Source: Serratia symbiotica (GTDB lineage: Bacteria; Pseudomonadota; Gammaproteobacteria; Enterobacterales; Enterobacteriaceae). From it: 64,000 nt of DNA. The translations under genes and the position numbers were made by a program. Each line of letters opens with the position of its first letter. Within the stretch, counting starts at the first letter, position 1. Of this stretch, positions 56,524 to 64,000 are shown in pieces. The notes below the pieces were generated by a model. The model was not told where the DNA came from, ran no database searches, and saw nothing but the letters and a program-made list of their open reading frames with translations. The stretch spans positions 124,001 to 188,000 of the forward strand of contig NZ_CP050855.1 of assembly GCF_000821185.2 (NCBI RefSeq), read 5' to 3'.

Positions 56524-57884
56524 CGCTGGCGCAGTTTGGTGGCCTGCTGGTGGTCTATCTGGTCAGCGTGCTGTTTATCCTCACCTTGACCTACCAGGAG
56601 TTCCGGCGTATTCGTTTTAACTTTAACCTGTTCTTCTCTCTGTTGTATTTACTGACGTTTTACTTCGGTTTTCCACTGACCTGCTTGTTGGTATTCCAGT
56701 TCGATGTCGAGGCGGTGCCGGTCACGTTTCTGCTATATGCCATGTTGTCTGCTACGGCATTCTATGCCATTTATTACGTCAGCTATAAAACCCGGCTTCG
56801 TCAGCACCGGCCCCGGCGGCGCACAGCGCTATTTACCATGAACCGGGTGGAAACCCACCTGACCTGGATCCTGCTGGCACTGGTGGCGGTCGGCACTGTG
56901 GGTATTTTCTTTATGCAGAATGGTCTGCTGTTGTTCAAGCTTAATTCTTACAGCCAGATTTTCTCCAGCAACGTATCCGGGGTTGCGCTTAAACGCTTCT
57001 TTTATTTCTTTATCCCGGCGATGCTGGTGGTGTATTTCTTGCGGCAGGATCGGCGCACCTGGTGCTTCTTTTTAGTGGCGACAGTGGCGTTTGGTACCCT
57101 GACTTACGTGATCGTCGGTGGCACCCGTGCCAATATTATCATCGCCTTCGCGTTGTTCCTGTTTATCGGCATTGTGCGCGGTTGGATCACGCTGTGGATG
57201 CTGACGGTAGCGGGGGTGTTCGGCATTGTCGGCATGTTCTGGCTGGCGTTGAAACGCTACAGCCTGGACGTCAGTGGTTCTGAGGTGTTTTACACCTTCC
57301 TGTACTTGACGCGCGACACCTTCTCGCCGTGGGAAAATTTGGCGCTGCTGCTGCAAAATTACGACAAGATAGATTTCCAAGGGTTAGCGCCGATCGTGCG
57401 TGACTTCTACGTCTTTATCCCGTCCTGGCTGTGGCCGAGCCGCCCGGATGTGGTGCTAAACTCCGCCAACTACTTTACCTGGGAAGTACTGGACAACCAT
57501 TCGGGCCTGGCTATCTCCCCAACGCTGATCGGTTCGCTGGTGGTGATGGGGGGAGCGCTGTTTATTCCGCTGGGTGCGGTGCTGGTCGGCATGATCATCA
57601 AATGGTTCGACTGGTTGTACGAGAGGGGTAAAACTGAGCCAAACCGCTACAAGGCGGCCATTCTGCATGGCTTCTGCTTCGGCGCGGTGTTCAACATGAT
57701 CGTATTAGCGCGTGAAGGGGTTGATTCGTTCGTTTCACGTGTGGTGTTCTTCGGTATCATTTTTGGCACCTGTCTGGTGCTGGCGAAGTTGCTTTACTGG
57801 CTTTTTGACACTGCCGGGTTGATCAGGACACGGGCGTTGCATAGACGTATATACCCGCCATACTCCAAGTTGCCTGTGCGTTAG
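56520..57884 (+). CDS. wzyE: ECA polymerase WzyE, C-terminus supplied by a repeat
   Basis: WzyE polymerises lipid III units in the periplasmic leaflet. I start it at [20 protein letters not shown], overlapping wecF by 4 bp; 454 residues (E. coli 450). It is a polytopic protein with [40 protein letters not shown] and [20 protein letters not shown]. The last codons ([10 protein letters not shown], stop at 57882) lie inside palindromic repeat copy 6, which begins at 57852. The repeat therefore replaced the native C-terminal tail while keeping the gene open. Confidence 0.93.
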   Translation: MTLAQFGGLLVVYLVSVLFILTLTYQEFRRIRFNFNLFFSLLYLLTFYFGFPLTCLLVFQFDVEAVPVTFLLYAMLSATAFYAIYYVSYKTRLRQHRPRRRTALFTMNRVETHLTWILLALVAVGTVGIFFMQNGLLLFKLNSYSQIFSSNVSGVALKRFFYFFIPAMLVVYFLRQDRRTWCFFLVATVAFGTLTYVIVGGTRANIIIAFALFLFIGIVRGWITLWMLTVAGVFGIVGMFWLALKRYSLDVSGSEVFYTFLYLTRDTFSPWENLALLLQNYDKIDFQGLAPIVRDFYVFIPSWLWPSRPDVVLNSANYFTWEVLDNHSGLAISPTLIGSLVVMGGALFIPLGAVLVGMIIKWFDWLYERGKTEPNRYKAAILHGFCFGAVFNMIVLAREGVDSFVSRVVFFGIIFGTCLVLAKLLYWLFDTAGLIRTRALHRRIYPPYSKLPVR

Positions 57885-57973
57885 CTCTCCTCGCTTATCC
57901 CAGTCACTGACGGGTGTTAGCACCCGGGGAGCTGCTGCGTGCCTTCCTGCAACTCGAATTATTTAGGGTATAC
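57852..57973. repeat. Palindromic repeat, copy 6 (wzyE-wecG)
   Basis: This is the cleanest short copy (122 bp). It begins TATACCCGCCATACTCCAAG and ends CAACTCGAATTATTTAGGGT. The ends form an imperfect terminal inverted repeat (TACCC...AAGTTGC / GCAACTCG...GGGTA) and the middle holds TGACGGGTGTTAGCACCCG. It has no nested 23-bp module. It overlaps the wzyE 3' end and sits in an otherwise tightly packed operon. Confidence 0.8.
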
Positions 57974-58017
57974 AGCCCTCTCTGCGTACCAACGGCTTGC
58001 TGTAAGGGTAATTAACG

Positions 58018-58758
58018 ATGGGAGAAAAGATGCCGATTCCGAAGTATGAACTGCGGGGTTTCCAACTATGGGGATTCCATGATATGGCGCAATGCATCGA
58101 CTTTCTGTTTGACGGTGGCCGGGTAAAGCAGGGCGCGCTGGTGGCAATGAATGCCGAAAAGATACTGAAAGCGGAGAAAAGTCCAGCGCTGTGTGCACTG
58201 CTGGCTGACGCGGAATACAAGTATGCCGATGGCATCAGCCTGGTACGCTCAATGCGCCGCAAATATCCGGGTGCTGAAGTGTCGCGTCTGGCGGGTGCCG
58301 ATCTGTGGGAGGTGCTGATGCAGCGTGCTGGCCGCGAGGGCACACCGGTGTTCTTGATCGGCGGCAAACCGAACGTACTGGCAGAAACCGAGCAGAAGCT
58401 GCGCAGCCAGTGGAACGTTAACCTGGTGGGTAGCCAGGATGGCTACTTTAAGCCAGAACAGCGCGAGACGCTGTTTGAACGTGTCCATGCCAGTGGGGCG
58501 GCCATCGTCACCGTGGCGATGGGATCACCGAAGCAGGAGATGCTGATGCACGACTGTGGCAAAGTGCATCCACGCGCGTTGTACATGGGCGTAGGCGGCA
58601 CCTATGACGTGTTTACCGGCCATGTAAAGCGTGCGCCCAAGGTTTGGCAGAATTTGGGTCTTGAGTGGCTTTACCGGCTGCTCAGCCAACCTAGCCGTAT
58701 TCGCCGCCAACTGAAGCTGCTGAAATTTGTCGGCTACTATTACAGTGGTAAATTGTAA
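58018..58758 (+). CDS. wecG: UDP-ManNAcA transferase (ECA lipid II synthase)
   Basis: WecG (RffM) adds ManNAcA to lipid I, a GT26/WecG-TagA family enzyme. It has 246 residues, the E. coli length. Family motifs are [92 protein letters not shown] and [22 protein letters not shown] 58030 is a possible alternative start. It is separated from wzyE by repeat copy 6 and is the last gene of the ECA operon. Confidence 0.96.
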   Translation: MGEKMPIPKYELRGFQLWGFHDMAQCIDFLFDGGRVKQGALVAMNAEKILKAEKSPALCALLADAEYKYADGISLVRSMRRKYPGAEVSRLAGADLWEVLMQRAGREGTPVFLIGGKPNVLAETEQKLRSQWNVNLVGSQDGYFKPEQRETLFERVHASGAAIVTVAMGSPKQEMLMHDCGKVHPRALYMGVGGTYDVFTGHVKRAPKVWQNLGLEWLYRLLSQPSRIRRQLKLLKFVGYYYSGKL

Positions 58759-59014
58759 GCGACGATTGGGCCAACAAATATAACCCTCAGCCCTAAAGTT
58801 ACCTTCATTTATTCCATAAAGTTTTAAATTGCGGTTTGCTTATAGCGGTGAAATGCGAAACGATACAGCCCGGAAATTATCCCTGCCCACTGGCACCTGA
58901 TGCGCGATAGCGCTGAACGACGTTTGCTCGCCGTAACATTGCCCTGGTCGACTAAAACCATCATCATCGGTCGCTGCCGGCAAGCAAACACCACCCGAAA
59001 ATTATTGAGGATTT

Positions 59015-60397
59015 ATGGCGTACAAAGAAAAACCGCAAGGACTACACCGGGGGCTTGAAGCCCGGCATATCGAGCTGATCGCGTTGGGGGGGACCATCGG
59101 GGTTGGCCTGTTTATGGGTTCTGCGAGCACGTTGAAATGGGCGGGGCCATCAGTACTGCTGGCTTATATCATCGCCGGGCTGTTCGTCTTCTTCATTATG
59201 CGTTCAATGGGCGAGATGTTATTCCTAGAGCCGGTGGCGGGTTCATTCGCCGTTTATGCACATAAATATATGAACCCTTACTTCGGCTACCTGACTGCCT
59301 GGGGTTACTGGTTTATGTGGATAGCCGTCGGTATTTCGGAGATCACTGCCATCGGGGTTTATGTGCAATTTTGGTTCCCAGAGATCCCTCAGTGGGTACC
59401 AGCGCTGACTGCCGTGGCGATGGTGGCGTTGGCCAACCTGGTGGCGGTACGGCTGTACGGTGAGCTGGAGTTTTGGTTCGCCATGATTAAGGTCTCCACC
59501 ATAATCGTGATGATCCTGGTGGGGCTGGGGGTGATTTTTTTTGGCTTCGGCAACGGCGGTGCGCCGATTGGCTTCGCCAATCTGACGGATCACGGCGGCT
59601 TCTTTGCTGGGGGCTGGAAAGGGTTCCTGTTCGCGCTTTGTATCGTGGTCGCGTCTTATCAAGGGGTTGAACTGGTAGGCATCACCGCTGGCGAGGCCAA
59701 AAAACCGCAGGTCACGCTGAAGCGCGCAATCAATAATATCCTGTGGCGTATCCTAATTTTCTATGTCGGTGCCATTTTCGTCATCGTCACCCTTTTCCCG
59801 TGGAACGGCATTGGCACCGCTGGTAGCCCGTTCGTGCTGACCTTTGCCAAGATTGGCATCGTGGCTGCCGCCAGTATTATTAACTTTGTGGTGCTGACTG
59901 CTGCGCTCTCCGGCTGTAACAGCGGCATGTATAGCGGTGGCCGCATGTTGTACGCGTTGGCCAAAAACCGCCAACTGCCGGCTGCGCTGACCCGGCTTTC
60001 CGAAAGCGGTGTGCCAGTGAACTGTATTGCCGTCACCATTGTCTGCTTGTTGGTGGGGTCTGTGCTGAACTACATCATTCCTAATCCGCAGCAGGTGTTC
60101 GTTTACGTCTATAGTGCCAGTGTGTTGCCGGGTATGGTGCCGTGGTTTGTGGTGCTGATCAGCCAGCTATACTTCCGCCGCGCCTATGATAAGGAAGCGA
60201 TCAAAACCCACAGCTTCAAGTCTATCCTGTTCCCTTATGTGAATTATTTGACCATCGCTTTTCTCCTGTGCGTGCTGGTTGGTATGGGGATCAACCCGGA
60301 TACACGCGTTTCTCTGCTGGTGGGGGCCATTTTCTTGGCGGGTGTCAGCCTGTGTTACTTTGTGTTGGGTATGCACAAGAAACATCATCCGGCTTAA
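59015..60397 (+). CDS. yifK: Amino-acid permease YifK (ThrP-type, APC family)
   Basis: This inner-membrane amino acid/proton symporter has 460 residues. It begins with the family entry [29 protein letters not shown], shared with AroP, ProY and CycA, and has about a dozen hydrophobic segments, including [20 protein letters not shown] and [19 protein letters not shown]. The place between wecG and argX matches E. coli yifK, reported as a threonine/serine transporter. The 256-bp upstream gap should hold its promoter; I see no clear operator. Confidence 0.93.
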   Translation: MAYKEKPQGLHRGLEARHIELIALGGTIGVGLFMGSASTLKWAGPSVLLAYIIAGLFVFFIMRSMGEMLFLEPVAGSFAVYAHKYMNPYFGYLTAWGYWFMWIAVGISEITAIGVYVQFWFPEIPQWVPALTAVAMVALANLVAVRLYGELEFWFAMIKVSTIIVMILVGLGVIFFGFGNGGAPIGFANLTDHGGFFAGGWKGFLFALCIVVASYQGVELVGITAGEAKKPQVTLKRAINNILWRILIFYVGAIFVIVTLFPWNGIGTAGSPFVLTFAKIGIVAAASIINFVVLTAALSGCNSGMYSGGRMLYALAKNRQLPAALTRLSESGVPVNCIAVTIVCLLVGSVLNYIIPNPQQVFVYVYSASVLPGMVPWFVVLISQLYFRRAYDKEAIKTHSFKSILFPYVNYLTIAFLLCVLVGMGINPDTRVSLLVGAIFLAGVSLCYFVLGMHKKHHPA

Positions 60398-60439
60398 AAA
60401 TAGGCGGCAACGCGGCAATAAGCCGTAAAAGAGGCAGTG

Positions 60440-60478
60440 GATTACGCTTTCCTGCACGAGAGTGAGCAAAGCGTAATC
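60440..60478 (+). terminator. Inverted repeat after yifK
   Basis: An 11-bp stem (GATTACGCTTT / AAAGCGTAATC) has a 17-nt loop, 43 bp after the stop. No T-run follows, so termination is uncertain. Confidence 0.4.
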
Positions 60479-60505
60479 AAACGCAAACATTTCTGCGAAA
60501 AGCAC

Positions 60506-60534
60506 TAGACAGAATTAGTGTAAATCCGTAGTAT
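60506..60534 (+). promoter_or_regulatory. Promoter of the argX-hisR-leuT-proM operon
   Basis: TAGACA, exactly 17 bp, TAGTAT, then the C-rich discriminator CCCCTCCCGC, 21 bp before the first tRNA. The layout is that of growth-rate-regulated stable-RNA promoters. Confidence 0.75.
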
Positions 60535-60555
60535 CCCCTCCCGCAACGGCGCTAC

Positions 60556-60632
<77 letters not shown>

Positions 60633-60691
60633 TTAAGTTTCTGCGCAGGATCTGCGGTGGTGGTATTATCGCATCAAGTTAAGACGTTATG

Positions 60692-60767
60692 GTGGCTATA
60701 GCTCAGTTGGTAGAGCCCTGGATTGTGATTCCAGTTGTCGTGGGTTCGAGTCCCATTAGCCACCCCA
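60692..60767 (+). tRNA. hisR: tRNA-His (anticodon GTG)
   Basis: 76 nt; acceptor GTGGCTA/TAGCCAC, anticodon loop TTGTGAT, CCA encoded. A G at 60691 can provide the histidine-specific G-1 opposite C73. Confidence 0.97.
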
Positions 60768-60804
60768 ACATTCAGAAAAAATGTGTAAGCTGTTTTGTGA
60801 CTGT

Positions 60805-60891
60805 GCGAAGGTGGCGGAATTGGTAGACGCGCTAGCTTCAGGTGTTAGTGTTCTTACGGACGTGAGGGTTCAAGTCCCTCTCTTCGCACCA
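60805..60891 (+). tRNA. leuT: tRNA-Leu (anticodon CAG)
   Basis: 87-nt class II tRNA; acceptor GCGAAGG with TCTTCGC, anticodon loop CTTCAGG, long variable arm, CCA encoded. Confidence 0.97.
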
Positions 60892-60935
60892 CACAAATAT
60901 AAGTGTTGTAGCTGTAACTATCTGCAACAAAGCAT

Positions 60936-61012
60936 CGGCGAGTAGCGCAGCTTGGTAGCGCAACTGGTTTGGGACCAGTGGGTCGGAGGTTCGAATCCTC
61001 TCTCGCCGACCA
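60936..61012 (+). tRNA. proM: tRNA-Pro (anticodon TGG), second identical copy
   Basis: 77 nt, identical to the tRNA at 33360-33436. It is the last of the operon, in the E. coli proM position. No clear terminator follows. Confidence 0.97.
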
Positions 61013-61402
61013 CCTTCTCACCCCACATTTTCTCTGTCAAAGCCCAGACAAAGCTACAAAAAACTGATTGCCCAGAGCGTAAGTTAGATCATCCCACTGT
61101 TTTCTGTTTCCTCGTAAAGCCCCTCCTGATGCATTGCAATCCATCCTCTCAACCCAAAAATGATCAATAGCCAATGATAGCTGGAGATAGCGGATGTCAC
61201 GCGCTGAAACCGGTATCACACTATGCACCTATCTCATCAGGCTACTTAATTTGCCATTTTGGCCCTGGGCAGTGCTCACCCGCCTCACGGACTCCTTGTA
61301 CGTTGCGGTTGTTGCACGCTGTCCTGGTCCAAATGGGATAGGCTCTATGTATCCAAAATAGTTTTTGATATGCTTAATGGCTGGTAAAAGGGCATGGTAA
61401 TT
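61013..61402. other. Spacer between proM and rfaH, content not recognised
   Basis: 390 bp without a credible gene. An open frame on the minus strand (61037-61228) has no family resemblance. A G+C-rich stretch at about 61263-61330 stands out in composition from the AT-rich flanks and might be a fragment of something larger, but I cannot name it. Confidence 0.35.
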
Positions 61403-61834
61403 ATGGAATCCTGGTATTTACTTTATTGCAAACGCGGCCAGTTATCACGGGCGCAGAAACATCTGAAGTGGCAGGCAGTCAATTGTTTCAGCCCAATCAT
61501 CACGCTGGAAAAAATCGTGCGGGGCAAACGCATCGCGATCAGCGAACCCCTGTTCCCCAACCGGGGTGTCAGTCACTTTGTGCGCTTTGGTGCGCTGCCG
61601 GCCACTATACCCTATAGGGTGATCGAAGAGCTGCAAATACATGTCGGCGAGACCTGCGTTGATCCACAAACCCCGCAACCGGGGGATACCGTGTTGATCG
61701 TTAACGGGGTGTTCGAAGGGTTGCGCGCCATCTACACCGAGCCAGACGGTGAAACGCGTTCGATGTTGTTACTGAACCTGCTCCACAAGCAGGTCAGCCA
61801 AAGTTTGGACAATCGACAATTCCAGAAGGTGTAA
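61403..61834 (+). CDS. rfaH: Transcription antiterminator RfaH with an internal in-frame deletion
   Basis: RfaH is a NusG paralogue recruited at ops sites that antiterminates long operons for LPS, capsule, pili and toxins. The start at MESWYLLYCKRGQLSRAQKH gives 143 residues instead of 162. FPN is joined directly to RGVSHFVRFG at 61561/61562. E. coli residues 54-72 (YLFVEFDPEVIHTTTINAT), i.e. 57 bp, are missing with frame kept. That removes a core beta-strand of the NGN domain and the HTTT motif that touches the polymerase beta gate loop. The C-terminal KOW part (GDTVLIVNGVFEGLRAIYTE, RSMLLLNLLHKQ) is intact. The protein probably cannot bind RNA polymerase normally. Confidence 0.88.
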   Translation: MESWYLLYCKRGQLSRAQKHLKWQAVNCFSPIITLEKIVRGKRIAISEPLFPNRGVSHFVRFGALPATIPYRVIEELQIHVGETCVDPQTPQPGDTVLIVNGVFEGLRAIYTEPDGETRSMLLLNLLHKQVSQSLDNRQFQKV

Positions 61835-61935
61835 TGCAAAAGGCAATTTGGTTTATGATGCGCATGAGGCTGTGCCAGCTATTGGCCCCGTCCTTCGGGT
61901 TGGCAACGTCACCATGCTCAATGACAGGACACAGT

Positions 61936-62967
<1,032 letters not shown>

Positions 62968-63063
62968 CTAATTCAAACCAACCAGGATAGCTGGCGGGTG
63001 TTGTCATTGGTTTTTCGGCGCAGAAGACTGGGTCTGTTGCCGCAGATTAGAAACAAAACAGCC

Positions 63064-63834
63064 TCAAGATACCGGGGGTTCTTCGCCTTGGTTTTCTCCT
63101 TCCGGCGGCGCATTGCGTTTGCCCGTATAGAAACGGGCGAAGAATATCCCTACCTCATACAGCAGGTACATCGGTATTGCCAGTAAAGTCTGTGAAAACA
63201 CGTCAGGCGGCGTTAGTAACATCCCCACCACAAACGCCCCGACCAACACATAAGGTCGTTTCTTCTTCAGATCTTCCGGCGAGGTTACACCGCTCCAGCA
63301 AAGCAGGATAATGGCAACGGGCACCTCGAAGGCTACGCCGAACGCCATAAACAGCGCCATGACGAAATCGAGGTAGTTATTGATGTCGGTGGCGATCATC
63401 ACCCCGACTGGCGCAGTCTTGGCGAAGAAGCTAAAGGCAAGCGGAAACACGATAAAGTAAGCGAAGGCCACGCCGAGATAAAACAGCAAGCTGCTGGAAA
63501 CCAGCAGCGGCACCATTAACCGACGTTCATGTTGGTACAGCGCCGGTGCGATAAAAGCCCAGACTTGATACAGGATCATCGGTGCTGAAACAAACACCGA
63601 GACGACCAGGGTCAGCTTGATGGGAGTAAAGAACGGTGACGCCACATCGGTGGCGATCATGCTAGCCCCGACAGGTAGTTGTTTAATCAACGGTGCAGCG
63701 ACCCATTGGTAAATGTCGTTGGCGAAATAGACCAGCACCAAAAAGATCACCAACACGCTGATAATCGAGTTTAACAACCGCTTACGCAATTCTATCAGGT
63801 GACTGATAAGGGGTTGGGTATCTTCAACAGCCAT
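63064..63834 (-). CDS. tatC: Twin-arginine translocase subunit TatC
   Basis: TatC is the signal-peptide receptor core of the Tat export system. It has 256 residues (E. coli 258) with six hydrophobic segments. Conserved features are the N-terminal [17 protein letters not shown] with the key glutamate, [24 protein letters not shown] periplasmic loop, and [20 protein letters not shown] stretch. The start lies 3 bp after the tatB stop. tatD, which usually follows tatC, is absent; hemB comes next after 105 bp. Confidence 0.97.
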   Translation of the reverse strand: MAVEDTQPLISHLIELRKRLLNSIISVLVIFLVLVYFANDIYQWVAAPLIKQLPVGASMIATDVASPFFTPIKLTLVVSVFVSAPMILYQVWAFIAPALYQHERRLMVPLLVSSSLLFYLGVAFAYFIVFPLAFSFFAKTAPVGVMIATDINNYLDFVMALFMAFGVAFEVPVAIILLCWSGVTSPEDLKKKRPYVLVGAFVVGMLLTPPDVFSQTLLAIPMYLLYEVGIFFARFYTGKRNAPPEGENQGEEPPVS

Positions 63835-63837
63835 GTT

Positions 63838-64000
63838 TTAACGATCGCCACTAGGTTGGTGAGATGATGAGGTTTTCTCCGCAACAGGTTCAGAAGCCGT
63901 GGTGATTGACGGTGTGGCCACCGAGCTTGTCGCAGGCTGAGGCTCCACCACAGTCGGTGTCACGCCAGCGTGACTGGCTGCTGGGTCAGTGACTTGCGGG
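63838..64000 (-). CDS. tatB: TatB C-terminal part, 5' end outside window
   Basis: TatB passes Tat substrates from TatC to the TatA pore. Only the last 53 codons are in the window: a Pro/Ser/Thr-rich tail (TPTVVEPQPATSSVATPS ... KTSSSHQPSGDR). This low-complexity tail is typical of TatB; the membrane and amphipathic helices lie beyond the right edge. The assignment rests mainly on the position directly before tatC. Confidence 0.85.
   Translation of the reverse strand, partial: PQVTDPAASHAGVTPTVVEPQPATSSVATPSITTASEPVAEKTSSSHQPSGDR

Overview
The window is a chromosomal segment of a gamma-proteobacterium of the Enterobacterales. Protein sequences and gene order (ftsH-folP-glmM-secG, metY-rimP-nusA-infB-rbfA-truB-rpsO-pnp-nlpI-deaD, yiiQ-tpiA-sbp-pfkA, rep-rhlB-trxA-rho, the complete ECA operon, argX-hisR-leuT-proM, rfaH-hemB-tatCB) point to Serratia or a close relative such as Yersinia. 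Many broken genes, insertion-sequence stubs and synteny breaks sit beside intact housekeeping genes. That combination suggests a host-associated lineage at an early to intermediate stage of genome reduction, like Serratia symbiotica. The species is an inference; the broken genes are read directly from the sequence.

Layout. Positions 1-16.3 kb are the conserved translation and RNA-metabolism block (end of ftsH through deaD), with tRNA-Leu(GAG), initiator tRNA-Met, the 26-codon yrbN and a 22-bp perfect hairpin in the pnp leader. Positions 16.4-19.7 kb hold a HlyD-like adaptor and two ABC-2 permeases with no ATPase beside them. At 19.8-23.3 kb come a frameshifted ubiT, yhbS, yhbQ, a dead phage tail-fibre piece, an AT-rich glycosyltransferase gene and two transposase stubs. 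Positions 23.3-27.1 kb are yiiQ-tpiA-sbp-pfkA. Positions 27.2-39 kb are a decaying accessory stretch: fieF remnant, GNAT pseudogene, epimerase, a bglF-bglB operon behind a BglG-type antitermination site but without bglG, a tRNA-Pro, an EAL phosphodiesterase, frameshifted dctA, deleted yhjJ and ppiC.

Positions 39.4-45.4 kb contain rep, a gppA stub, rhlB, trxA and rho. Positions 45.7-58.8 kb are the full twelve-gene enterobacterial common antigen operon (wecA to wecG), all open. It is followed by yifK and a four-tRNA operon with a stringent-type promoter. The last 2.6 kb hold rfaH with a 57-bp in-frame deletion, an Mg-type hemB, tatC and the end of tatB; tatD is not between tatC and hemB.

At least six copies of a 120-320 bp imperfect palindromic repeat (TACCC...GGGTA ends) lie in intergenic spaces, several inside operons. 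The larger copies carry a nested 23-bp palindrome, CAAATCGG-N7-CCGATTTG. One copy supplies the last codons and stop of wzyE. I saw no CRISPR array, replication origin or intact mobile element. The strongest leads for follow-up are the composite repeat family, the RfaH deletion, the ATPase-less export operon, and the loss of partner genes around ubiT and bglF.
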